The position numbers and the translations under genes are program-made. This document shows, in pieces, positions 33,938-42,321 of a stretch of 64,000 bases of DNA. Under the pieces are notes generated by a model, which was given only the letters and a program-made list of their open reading frames with translations, searched no databases and had not been told where the DNA came from. This DNA is from an uncultured Azospirillum sp. GTDB lineage: Bacteria > Pseudomonadota > Alphaproteobacteria > RF32 > CAG-239. The stretch covers positions 1 through 64,000 of the forward strand of contig UQCS01000006.1 in assembly GCA_900539605.1 (NCBI GenBank), in the 5' to 3' direction. How positions within the stretch are numbered: position 1 is the first letter of the stretch; each line of letters opens with the position of its first letter.

Positions 33938-35321
33938 AAAATTTTGGTACGATAAATATGCCGATGCACCGGCCACACTTGCCAAGATGAAAAATATCGG
34001 CACTCTGGCCACCGCATTTAATGCCAACGTCGATTCGATCGTCAAAATGTCGGGCACCGCCCTGACACAAATGATTGCCCGATCGAGCCTCCGCTTAAGC
34101 GATTTGCAAAACATCTCTGTTAAAAGCATTCACGCCCCGGAAGATATTCTACGCGGAATTTTCCGCTGTTTTTGCCTCGGAATCGCTGAAGAATGGATTG
34201 CCGAAGATGTGGAAATTTACCGCTGGATGAAACAAAATCTCGGAACTGACAAATTGCAAATGGGCGCTCAGGCGGGAATTATTGCCAACACTATGGCCGT
34301 CACCGGCATCCGGCAGGTGGTCACCCATGTCAGCGCCCTGCCCGCTTTGCAGGCCGATCAGTTTCTGAAACGCAACAACTTGCTCTCTTTTGACGAACGG
34401 GGGCAATTAAAACCAGCTCATACGATTAACCGCCCCAACGAAGAAGCTTCAATTCACTGGATTATTGAATTTTCCAAAAACGATACCATTACCGTCGAAG
34501 GACAAACTTTTACCTGCCCAAAATCCAACCGTTTCATCGCAACTTACGATCCGATGCTGTTCAATCTGGTAATAGATCCCCATTTTACCGCCTATACCGA
34601 CAAAAATCCGGCCGACTATATTATTCTTTCCGGCTACCAGGCCCTGACTAAACAAAACCACGGCTTGTCCTTACTGAAAAAAACGATTCCGATCATCAGA
34701 CAATGGAAACAAAACAATCCGCAAACGCTTATTCACCTGGAAATTGCCTCAACACAGGATCTTTCGGTGCGCCGTGCCCTTATCCGCCATATTATGCCGA
34801 TTGTCGATTCCGTCGGCATCAACGAACGCGAAACCATCGATTTGTTGGAAGCAATGAAATGCACACGTCTGGCCTCGGATTGTACAAAAAATCCCTCGGC
34901 AAAGAATTTGTTCCGCGCTTTGGTCAAAATTAAGCAAAAAACCGCATGTCCGCGCATCCAGCTTCACATGTACGGTCTTTATATTACCCTGCAAAACCTC
35001 AATTTTCCGATATCGCCTTCGGCAAACCGCAACGGCATGATTCTTGCAGCGGTTGCGGCAGCTTCCAAAGCCGAGACCGGGCGGCTGTCCGAATACGAAG
35101 ATCTGACTGCCGCTCTCGGTCAAACGGTTTGCAACGAAGGGCTTAAAGGTTTGGAAGAAATTGGATCATTAGTCGGCGATCCCGGGTTTGCGGTTTCCGG
35201 CATTGGAAATTTTGAGGAATTTTCGGTTATTGCGGTGCCGACAATCATTGTCGAACAACCCAAAACACTTGTCGGCATGGGAGATACAATCTCAGCCTTT
35301 TCATTGATCGGTGCCCGCTGA
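33915..35321 (+). CDS. ADP-dependent sugar kinase (glucokinase/phosphofructokinase family)
   Basis: The 468-residue protein matches the ADP-dependent glucokinase/6-phosphofructokinase family (ribokinase fold). Visible motifs in order: FNANVD (residues 35-40), GAQAGIIAN (117-125), SGYQAL, HLE (274-276), the NE motif in GINERE (Asn303, Glu304), QLHMYGLYI, and GMGDT with the catalytic Asp457 near the C-terminus. Family members phosphorylate glucose or fructose 6-phosphate with ADP instead of ATP. Length fits the archaeal and animal enzymes. Substrate preference cannot be told by eye. Its start overlaps the Mic60-like gene by 23 bases. Such a gene is rare in Bacteria and unexpected in Alphaproteobacteria. 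Confidence 0.87.
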   Translation: MANQDKIKKFWYDKYADAPATLAKMKNIGTLATAFNANVDSIVKMSGTALTQMIARSSLRLSDLQNISVKSIHAPEDILRGIFRCFCLGIAEEWIAEDVEIYRWMKQNLGTDKLQMGAQAGIIANTMAVTGIRQVVTHVSALPALQADQFLKRNNLLSFDERGQLKPAHTINRPNEEASIHWIIEFSKNDTITVEGQTFTCPKSNRFIATYDPMLFNLVIDPHFTAYTDKNPADYIILSGYQALTKQNHGLSLLKKTIPIIRQWKQNNPQTLIHLEIASTQDLSVRRALIRHIMPIVDSVGINERETIDLLEAMKCTRLASDCTKNPSAKNLFRALVKIKQKTACPRIQLHMYGLYITLQNLNFPISPSANRNGMILAAVAAASKAETGRLSEYEDLTAALGQTVCNEGLKGLEEIGSLVGDPGFAVSGIGNFEEFSVIAVPTIIVEQPKTLVGMGDTISAFSLIGAR

Positions 35322-35325
35322 CGTT

Positions 35326-36057
35326 TTATTTTGCCGTTGTTTCATTTTCTGGTTCTGCCAGCCACAAAGCATTTTTTAGCCGGCTTTTCAGAAATTCGAT
35401 GTGTTCGGCTTCTTCCGCTTTGCTGACGGCAAAAACCCGTAAAGGCCGCACCTTGCGTTCAGCGGCAAACACAACTCCGTTTTCCGTCGTTGTTTTGATA
35501 TTGTCTTCGGGTGCCAACAGCATGCTTGGTTCGGCGCCGCCCAACAACTCCAGATAAACATCGGCCAGCAACTCGGCATCCAGCAATGCGCCGTGCTTGG
35601 TCCGTCGGCTGTTATCAACATTAAAACGTTTACATAAGGCATCAAGGTTGTTTTTGGCACCGGGAAACTTTTTACGCGCAATTTCCAGCGTATCTACTAC
35701 CCGGTTCCATTCATATTCGGCATACCCGATCTTCTTCAACTCAAAATTAATAAACTTAATATCAAAAGAAGCGTTATGCGCCACCAAAATACCATCTTCG
35801 CCGACAAATTCCACAAAAGCGGCCGCCACTTCCGAAAAAACCGGATAATCTTTCAAAAATTCTTCTGTCAGCCCGTGTACCGCCACCACTTCTTCGGGAA
35901 CACTGCGTTCGGGGTTAATATATTGATGGTAGGTACGCCCGGTCGGAATATGGTTAACCAACTCTATAGCACCGATTTCCACCAAACGGTCCCCGCCGTC
36001 GGGGGACAAGCCGGTGGTTTCGGTATCAAATACAATCTCGCGCAAAGCCGTTTTCAT
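35326..36057 (-). CDS. dnaQ: DNA polymerase III epsilon subunit (proofreading exonuclease)
   Basis: The 243-residue DEDDh exonuclease has ExoI FDTETTGL (Asp11, Glu13), ExoII HNASFDIKF and ExoIII with the H and D of TKHGALLDAELLADVY. It removes misincorporated nucleotides at the replication fork. Its start overlaps the coaE stop by 4 bases. The coaE-dnaQ pair beside the origin gap is the standard alphaproteobacterial arrangement. Confidence 0.96.
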   Translation of the reverse strand: MKTALREIVFDTETTGLSPDGGDRLVEIGAIELVNHIPTGRTYHQYINPERSVPEEVVAVHGLTEEFLKDYPVFSEVAAAFVEFVGEDGILVAHNASFDIKFINFELKKIGYAEYEWNRVVDTLEIARKKFPGAKNNLDALCKRFNVDNSRRTKHGALLDAELLADVYLELLGGAEPSMLLAPEDNIKTTTENGVVFAAERKVRPLRVFAVSKAEEAEHIEFLKSRLKNALWLAEPENETTAK

Positions 36058-36641
36058 AATTCTTTCTCCAACCCATCAAGCATTGCCAGAATCTCAAGCT
36101 TCAGCAAATTCTTCGGTTTATCAGTATTGATCACCAAATCCGCCAAAAGCTTTTTGTCCCGATTGCTCATCTGCACATTGTTAATCTTGTCAAAATCGTC
36201 GCCGCCGACATTGTCCCTTTCCATCACCCGCCGTTTTTGAACATCATACGGAACGTCGGCCACAATAACCCGGTCACAGTATTTTTGCCAACCCATTTCA
36301 AACAAAAGTGCAATATCAAGAAAAAACAAATCGCGGCAACCGCTGTTTTTGTTAACCATACGTTTAAGGTAACGGCACAAAAAAGGATGAGTCATGCTTT
36401 CCAATATCTTTAACTGCTGACGATCGTTAAAAACGATATTGCGCAGTTTTCTTTTATCCACCGTCCAGCCGTCGACGGTTCCGGGGAAAGTATTACCGAT
36501 GCTCTTGATAAAATCCTTATTAAAATATAACCGCCTGACCCATGAATCGACGTCAAACACGACATATCCCTGCCGGCGTATCATCCCGGCAAGGGTGGTT
36601 TTTCCGCATCCGATCGAACCGGTAATTGCAATCAGTTTCAT
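36054..36641 (-). CDS. coaE: Dephospho-CoA kinase
   Basis: The 195-residue P-loop kinase has Walker A GSIGCGKT (residues 8-15) and performs the last step of coenzyme A synthesis, phosphorylating the ribose of dephospho-CoA. I chose ATG at 36641 (MKLIAITG) because families start here; a longer frame runs upstream into the origin-like gap. It is coupled to dnaQ by an ATGA overlap. aroE and maf, often further along in relatives, are not present. Confidence 0.95.
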   Translation of the reverse strand: MKLIAITGSIGCGKTTLAGMIRRQGYVVFDVDSWVRRLYFNKDFIKSIGNTFPGTVDGWTVDKRKLRNIVFNDRQQLKILESMTHPFLCRYLKRMVNKNSGCRDLFFLDIALLFEMGWQKYCDRVIVADVPYDVQKRRVMERDNVGGDDFDKINNVQMSNRDKKLLADLVINTDKPKNLLKLEILAMLDGLEKEL

Positions 36642-37145
36642 TTTATTAACCCAAGTTATTAACAAGGCCTGTGCATAAAAAAGCATTTACGCCTATTTAT
36701 ACAAATTTATCAACGGAATTAAAATTCAATAAAGCAAGATACACACAGGTTGATAACTTTTATCAACCCGATTGTCATATAAGGATAAGCTGTTTTATTA
36801 ACAAATGGTAAATTTTTGTGTTTACAAACCAGACTCGCGACAAAGACTTCGTTTTTTTAAAAGTTAATTTTCTCTTAACAAATTTATTAACAAAGATTTA
36901 AAATCTGGATAAATTTGTTAACAAAATTTAATCCCCATCCTGACGGTAGATATATAATCTACAAAAACATTTTAAAAATTATATGATTGGGCTTCGCAGG
37001 TGTTGAAAACTTTTTCCCAACAATTATTTGACAAGTGTCGGAGAATGAATTATAAAAACGATGTTATCCGATGCGGTACCAAAAACCGCTTTTCGACATT
37101 TCTTATGCAAAAACATCTCAACATTCAACCAACCACGGATTTTTC
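36642..37145. other. Candidate chromosomal replication origin (oriC)
   Basis: This AT-rich gap separates divergent coaE and rho, where many Alphaproteobacteria keep oriC. It has a consensus DnaA box TGTGCATAA (36670-36678) and near matches at 36697-36705, 36707-36715 and 36904-36912. A perfect 9-bp inverted pair of DnaA-like motifs sits at 36748-36768, and a run of TTAACAAA-type repeats lies between 36790 and 36930 that could unwind. It also carries a CtrA-type site and one GANTC site (36832-36836). No gene is visible. parABS lies about 10 kb downstream. Confidence 0.7.
36864..36879 (+). promoter_or_regulatory. CtrA-type binding site
   Basis: TTAATTTTCTCTTAAC fits the CtrA consensus TTAA-N7-TTAAC exactly. 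In Caulobacter such sites in oriC let CtrA hold back initiation. In AT-rich DNA a chance match is possible. Confidence 0.5.
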
Positions 37146-38399
37146 ATGCACTTAAATGAGTTAAAACAAAAGTCTCCCAAAGAGCTTTTAACCGAAGCCG
37201 AAGCCCTCGGAATTGAAGATGCTTCCTCTATGCGCAAACAGGATTTGATGTTTGCCATCCTTAAAAAAGTTGCCTCCGACGACAACGTCATTTACGGCGA
37301 AGGAACTATCGAAGTTTTACAGGACGGTTTTGGTTTTTTGCGTTCTGCTCAGTCAAATTATCTTGCCGGACCGGACGACATTTATGTTTCGCCGGCTCAG
37401 GTCAAAAAATTCGGCTTGCGTACCGGTGATACGATCGAAGGCGAAATACGCGCTCCGAAAGACAATGAACGTTATTTTGCTCTGACAAAAATTAACCGGA
37501 TTAATTTTGATGATCCGGAAAAATCAAAACTGCGAATTAATTTTGACAACCTGACACCGCTTTATCCGACCCAAAAACTTGATTTTGATGTCATTTGCGG
37601 TGATAAGGACTATACGACCCGGATCATTGATCTGGTTTCGCCGCAGGGCAAAGGACAGCGCGGTCTGATTGTTGCACCGCCGCGTACCGGCAAAACGGTT
37701 ATGCTGCAAAATATTGCCCATGCGATTTCGACCAACCATCCCGAAGTCTATCTGATGGTGCTTTTGATTGATGAACGTCCCGAAGAAGTAACCGATATGA
37801 CGCGCTCGGTTAAAGGCGAAGTGATTTCATCAACGTTTGACGAGCCGGCGACCCGTCATGTTCAGGTTGCTGAAATGGTTATTGAAAAGGCCAAGCGTCT
37901 GGTCGAAAATAAAAAGGATGTTGTTATTCTGTTGGATTCGATTACGCGTCTGGGGCGCGCCTACAACACAGTTGTGCCTTCCTCGGGCAAGGTACTTACC
38001 GGCGGTGTCGATGCCAACGCGCTGCAGCGTCCCAAGCGGCTTCTCGGTGCAGCCCGCAATGTTGAAGAGGGCGGCTCGCTGACAATTATTGCAACGGCTC
38101 TGATTGATACCGGTTCCCGGATGGATGAAGTTATTTTCGAGGAATTTAAAGGAACCGGCAACTCTGAAATTATTCTTGATCGCAAACTAACCGACAAACG
38201 CCTGTTCCCGACCATTGATATTACCCGTTCGGGAACCCGTAAGGAAGAATTGCTGGTTGACAAAGCCACTTTGACCAAGATGTGGGTATTGCGCCGGGTT
38301 CTGATGCAAATGGGCATGACGGACGGGATGGAATTTCTGCTTGATAAACTCAAACAAAGTAAAGACAATAAAGATTTCTTTACCAACATGAATTCCTAG
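37146..38399 (+). CDS. rho: Transcription termination factor Rho
   Basis: The 417-residue Rho has an N-terminal helical domain starting [15 protein letters not shown], the cold-shock-like RNA-binding domain (about residues 50-115; GFGFLR) and the RecA-type ATPase with Walker A APPRTGKT near residue 177. Rho is a hexameric RNA translocase that ends transcription of untranslated RNA. I chose ATG at 37146 from family starts over an upstream frame into the origin gap. Confidence 0.97.
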   Translation: MHLNELKQKSPKELLTEAEALGIEDASSMRKQDLMFAILKKVASDDNVIYGEGTIEVLQDGFGFLRSAQSNYLAGPDDIYVSPAQVKKFGLRTGDTIEGEIRAPKDNERYFALTKINRINFDDPEKSKLRINFDNLTPLYPTQKLDFDVICGDKDYTTRIIDLVSPQGKGQRGLIVAPPRTGKTVMLQNIAHAISTNHPEVYLMVLLIDERPEEVTDMTRSVKGEVISSTFDEPATRHVQVAEMVIEKAKRLVENKKDVVILLDSITRLGRAYNTVVPSSGKVLTGGVDANALQRPKRLLGAARNVEEGGSLTIIATALIDTGSRMDEVIFEEFKGTGNSEIILDRKLTDKRLFPTIDITRSGTRKEELLVDKATLTKMWVLRRVLMQMGMTDGMEFLLDKLKQSKDNKDFFTNMNS

Positions 38400-38415
38400 T
38401 CAAAAGAATATCGGC

Positions 38416-38449
38416 CAAGCCCATCAAAAACTTATACTGTCTTTGATGG
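38416..38449 (+). terminator. Hairpin after rho
   Basis: An 11-bp inverted repeat (AGCCCATCAAA with TTTGATGGGCT) lies just after the rho stop. It has no T tract, so its termination strength is uncertain. Confidence 0.45.
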
Positions 38450-38463
38450 GCTAACCATAAAAA

Positions 38464-38496
38464 AATCCTCTTTATTCCTTAGGAATAAAGAGGATT
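38464..38496 (-). terminator. Strong terminator for the gene at 38515
   Basis: A 15-bp perfect stem with a 3-base loop (38464-38478 with 38482-38496) is followed by a T tract on the minus strand, 19 bases past the minus-strand gene's stop. Confidence 0.85.
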
Positions 38497-38514
38497 ACTT
38501 AATCGGACAAACTT

Positions 38515-39282
38515 TTAACGGTTTTTAATTTCCAGACGCTTCACTTCCAAGAGGCCGTTATAAGAACAATACGACGTCAAAATCCTTACTTTCGTGTTGG
38601 GATTTATGTCCCTGATTTCTGGATGAGCATAAGGTGAAACCGAAAACGTCCCTTTTTCGCAATCAATAATATAAATTGTATTGCCGTGTCGGAGTTCTTT
38701 TTCCCATTTTATAACCGAAATATATGGTTGCTGAGCGAACTGGGCATCGATTCTTTGCTCATTTTCACAAATGCCCCATATCGAAAGAATCAGGCCGTAT
38801 ATAATAAAACTCATCATAGAGCCGTTATATCGGGTCTTTTTAGAATCGCGGCCAAAATCTCCGAAAGACCAACCTTCTTTCTGGTCATTCAGTTTCAGGT
38901 GGTAAGAGATCATCGGGATATAAGAATACAGAACGATGCAGAGAATTAACGAAACAAGTATTCCCGGTACGCGCATTGTAATTTCTTTTTCAAGCGTTAA
39001 CAATGTCGGCGGCAGGTAAAAAACAGCAAACATGATTGCTGCCCATCCCAGTCGAACCATTTTGGATTCTATTTCGATATTTGCATATCCCAATCGAAAG
39101 TAGACAATGGCTGCGGTAATTATTCCGACAAAAAACAATGCGGAATGAAAACCGAAGAAAAGCACGCTTGCTGCAATTATGATGCCGATGCCGGCAAATA
39201 TTTGCTGACGTTTTTGCTCTTGTTGCAGAAGAGTCCTGATAAAATCCTTAAATGGATTTGTTGTTTGTTTTTTGGTTGTCAT
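38515..39282 (-). CDS. Membrane protein of unknown function
   Basis: The 255-residue protein has about five membrane segments (about residues 28-65, 75-95, 105-125 and 155-172). The C-terminal domain (about 185-255) is soluble and contains DINPNTKVRILTSYCSYNGLLEV, which may be a small beta-rich domain. I recognise no family. It and the HAD gene upstream lie in the same direction with a 45-base gap and interrupt the usual rho-mnmE order. Confidence 0.65.
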   Translation of the reverse strand: MTTKKQTTNPFKDFIRTLLQQEQKRQQIFAGIGIIIAASVLFFGFHSALFFVGIITAAIVYFRLGYANIEIESKMVRLGWAAIMFAVFYLPPTLLTLEKEITMRVPGILVSLILCIVLYSYIPMISYHLKLNDQKEGWSFGDFGRDSKKTRYNGSMMSFIIYGLILSIWGICENEQRIDAQFAQQPYISVIKWEKELRHGNTIYIIDCEKGTFSVSPYAHPEIRDINPNTKVRILTSYCSYNGLLEVKRLEIKNR

Positions 39283-39327
39283 AGCTTAATAGTATTTAAA
39301 TTAATAATTATTTACTTAGACAAAAAA

Positions 39328-40008
39328 CTACTTCTTTTGCGCCTGAAAGTCAATCAGAAACTGTTTGATTTCGTCCATATGATAAAAAATATGTTTGATT
39401 CCGAGTGTTTTGACTTTGTTCAAATATGATTGTCCGTGATTCATCTCGCAGCCTAAAAAAGCAATTACGTTCATCCCTGCTCTTAAACCGGCAGTCATCC
39501 CGGCCAGAGAATCTTCAATTACCATACAATTTTGAGGCTGATATCCCATTTTTCCGGCGGCCAACAAAAATAAGTCAGGTTCCGGCTTGCCGTGTTCGAC
39601 CATGTCGGCAGTGAATATATGTTCTGGCAAAAAATATTTTACGATTCCCACCGCTTCGATCTTGATGAGTGTTTTATCCATGGTTCCGCCGGTGGCAATA
39701 CACTGATCAAAAGATTTCATTTTAAAAATTTCTTCGATCCCCGGCGTCGGTTCAATTCCCCGCCTCATAACTTCAAAATCCATTTTCAGCGCTTCGGTCA
39801 TAAAATTGTCGTCAATAGCCAATCCCATCTGCTGCAGAACTTCTTTTTTGGTTTTTTCGCTCATGCCACCGAGATGATGATTAACGGTTGCAAAATCCCA
39901 GTTAAGGTTAAATTTTTGATTGAGCAATTGCCTGCGGTTTTCCAACCACAATTTTTCGGTATCGGAAATAACGCCGTCAAAATCCCAAATAATCAGTGTT
40001 TTGTGCAT
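39328..40008 (-). CDS. HAD-superfamily phosphatase, beta-phosphoglucomutase-like
   Basis: The 226-residue haloacid dehalogenase-type hydrolase has motif I DFDGVISDTE (nucleophile Asp9), a helical cap, motif II in IATGGT, motif III lysine in HGKPEPDLF and motif IV VIEDSLAGM. Subfamily members act on sugar phosphates, nucleotides or phosphoglycolate; the substrate cannot be set from sequence. A beta-phosphoglucomutase or pyrimidine nucleotidase role is possible. Confidence 0.85.
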   Translation of the reverse strand: MHKTLIIWDFDGVISDTEKLWLENRRQLLNQKFNLNWDFATVNHHLGGMSEKTKKEVLQQMGLAIDDNFMTEALKMDFEVMRRGIEPTPGIEEIFKMKSFDQCIATGGTMDKTLIKIEAVGIVKYFLPEHIFTADMVEHGKPEPDLFLLAAGKMGYQPQNCMVIEDSLAGMTAGLRAGMNVIAFLGCEMNHGQSYLNKVKTLGIKHIFYHMDEIKQFLIDFQAQKK

Positions 40009-40190
40009 TGTAAAAATTCCTGTAAAAAAACGAGTCCGTCTAAAGCGCGTATAAAGCGATTTTCATCACTTTATGATATAAGTATTAAGATTGTATAAAT
40101 CTGTTTTCTATGCGCAAAAAAAACGGCTTTTTTTAAAACTTGCAAGATTAATCGTTTGCTTTTATACCATGAAGATAAAAAGGAGCTGTT

Positions 40191-41531
40191 ATGAACAACG
40201 ATACCATTTATGCTTTGTCAACGGTAGCCGGAAAATCCGGTGTAGCCGTGTTTCGCATTTCCGGCCCCGATGCCTTGCAGGCCGTGAGCCGTTTAACCGC
40301 GCTCGATACGGGACGTCTTCAGCCTCGTTATGCTTATTTTGCCGCTCTGCACGATTTGGAAGGACGTCAGGCCGATAAAGGGCTGATCCTTTATTTTAAA
40401 GCACCGGCATCATTTACCGGTGAAGATATCGTCGAGATTCATTCCCATGGCTCAAAAGCTGTTATCGCCTGCTTGTTGGAAAATTTGGGAAATATAAAAG
40501 GCTTCCGTCTGGCTGAACCGGGAGAGTTCTCCAAACGCGCTTTTTACAATGGCAAAATGGATTTGACCGAGGCCGAAGGACTGGCCGACTTGATTGATTC
40601 CGAAACCCGTGAACAGCAAAAATATGCACTGCGCCAAATGAACGGTGACTTAAAAAATCTTTATGACGGCTGGCGGGAAAAGTTGGTGGAAATTCTGGCA
40701 TACCTTGAAGCTTATATTGATTTTCCTGATGAAGAACTTCCCGATGATTTGGTTTCGCGCTTGGAAAACACTGTATTTAAAGTGGCGGATGAGATTGACA
40801 GCCATCTTCGGCAAAGTTCTTGCGGCGAACGGCTGCGCGAAGGATTCCGGGTTGTGATCCTGGGAGAGCCTAATGCCGGAAAGTCCAGTCTTCTTAATGC
40901 ACTCGCCAAACGTGAAGCAGTTATTGTTTCCGACATTGCCGGTACAACCCGGGACGCGGTCGATGTTTATATGGATATCGACGGTTATCCGGTTATTTTT
41001 ACCGACACGGCCGGTTTGCGCGAAACCGAAGAACAAATTGAACGCCGCGGTATTGAAATTGCATTTGATAAAGCAAAAAATGCCGATTTAGTAATTGCTT
41101 TGCTGAATGGTGAAAATGTTAATCTATTACCTTTTGTAAGTATAGAAAAAGAATATAAAAACAATATGTTATATGTTGTTAATAAAACTGATAAATTAAA
41201 TAAAGAACAGTGTTCCATTTTGAGTGGTGAGACTTATACGCTTATTTCTGCCAAATATCAGCAGGGAATAGATGCCCTGCTGCAAAAAATCAGTGCGCGT
41301 ATTGCCGGAGAATTTACTGCTTCTTCGGGGGCTTTAATTACGCGCCGGCGTTATCGTGAAGTTTTGAACAATGTATTTAAAGACCTGCAACGCTTTAATT
41401 TGCATAAGTCGATTGAATTGGCTGCCGAAGATATCCGTCTGGCGGCGCGAAATATCGGCAAAATTACCGGACGCATCGAAGTGGACGAGATCTTAGACAA
41501 GATATTCGGCAGCTTTTGCATCGGCAAATAA
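40191..41531 (+). CDS. mnmE: tRNA modification GTPase MnmE
   Basis: The 446-residue protein has an N-terminal folate-binding domain beginning NDTIYALSTVAGKSGVAVFRISGP, a helical domain, the inserted GTPase with G1 GEPNAGKSS near residue 225, DTAGLRE and NKTD, and the C-terminal CIGK motif. With MnmG it makes the 5-carboxymethylaminomethyl modification at U34 of tRNA. An AAGGAG site precedes ATG 40191. It is separated from mnmG by a minus-strand methyltransferase. Confidence 0.97.
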   Translation: MNNDTIYALSTVAGKSGVAVFRISGPDALQAVSRLTALDTGRLQPRYAYFAALHDLEGRQADKGLILYFKAPASFTGEDIVEIHSHGSKAVIACLLENLGNIKGFRLAEPGEFSKRAFYNGKMDLTEAEGLADLIDSETREQQKYALRQMNGDLKNLYDGWREKLVEILAYLEAYIDFPDEELPDDLVSRLENTVFKVADEIDSHLRQSSCGERLREGFRVVILGEPNAGKSSLLNALAKREAVIVSDIAGTTRDAVDVYMDIDGYPVIFTDTAGLRETEEQIERRGIEIAFDKAKNADLVIALLNGENVNLLPFVSIEKEYKNNMLYVVNKTDKLNKEQCSILSGETYTLISAKYQQGIDALLQKISARIAGEFTASSGALITRRRYREVLNNVFKDLQRFNLHKSIELAAEDIRLAARNIGKITGRIEVDEILDKIFGSFCIGK

Positions 41532-41539
41532 TGTATCTG

Positions 41540-42133
41540 TCAATCGGAAGGTAACATAAATGCCTCCGGAATCCTGTAAACATAGATATTGTTGAATTTA
41601 TAAAATCCTTTGACTTCAATGATTTCATCCGCCCGAAAATCGGGGATATAAAAACTGTTTGAATAGATGACGGTTCCCTTCGAAGCATCGGTTTGCAGTT
41701 TTTGCCCAAAACGTTCCATCAACGGTTGCATCAAAAAACAGGCGATAATATCAAAATCTTTAAAAGAACAATTAAACATGTCTTGACGGATGATTTGGAC
41801 GTTGGTCAACTTACGGGTTCGAAAAGCGGCAATCGCTGCGGTGAAACGATTCCATTCAATACCGACAAAGTGATGCCGCGGATGTTTGTGTGCCAGTTCA
41901 ATCAGCAATGTTCCAGTGCCGCAACCGGGATCCAAGACATTAAGCGGCTGAACGGATTCTTGTAACAGAACATTAATTCTTTCAATGATAATTTTCTTTT
42001 GCTTGCCGAAGCTGGGAACCAAGGGTGGACATTTGCGGAAATCTTTGTTAACGAACAGGCGTATGATGTCAACCCATATCCATATCAGTGCTGCAATCAA
42101 CAAAGCATAGATAAAAACGGCAAACCATATCAT
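41540..42133 (-). CDS. Membrane-anchored SAM-dependent methyltransferase-like protein
   Basis: The 197-residue protein has an N-terminal membrane segment (about residues 3-22) and a Rossmann methyltransferase domain with motif I VLDPGCGTGTLL and following FVGIEW. Substrate unknown. I chose ATG at 42133 because a CGGAG site precedes it; a TTG 15 bases upstream is also in frame. The gene lies convergent to mnmE and divergent from mnmG, interrupting that conserved pair. Confidence 0.78.
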   Translation of the reverse strand: MIWFAVFIYALLIAALIWIWVDIIRLFVNKDFRKCPPLVPSFGKQKKIIIERINVLLQESVQPLNVLDPGCGTGTLLIELAHKHPRHHFVGIEWNRFTAAIAAFRTRKLTNVQIIRQDMFNCSFKDFDIIACFLMQPLMERFGQKLQTDASKGTVIYSNSFYIPDFRADEIIEVKGFYKFNNIYVYRIPEAFMLPSD

Positions 42134-42321
42134 TATTTTTCTCCGCAATTGTTTTTTTGGCGTTTAAGAACTGAATCCGTTCCCAAACTTTTAATATTAT
42201 CCTAAAACTTTTATGCTAAGTTTTGGTTAATCATATGCGGATAATGTGCTTTTGTAATAAAAAAGCTTGATAATGCATCCAAAAAACGCTAAACAGCAAA
42301 CAGATAAGAACAGAGGCTGAA

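Noticed and set aside
36842..36860. Further CtrA-like half sites in the origin gap
   Set aside because: Several TTAA pairs have 6 or 8 bases between them instead of 7. They are expected by chance in such AT-rich DNA.
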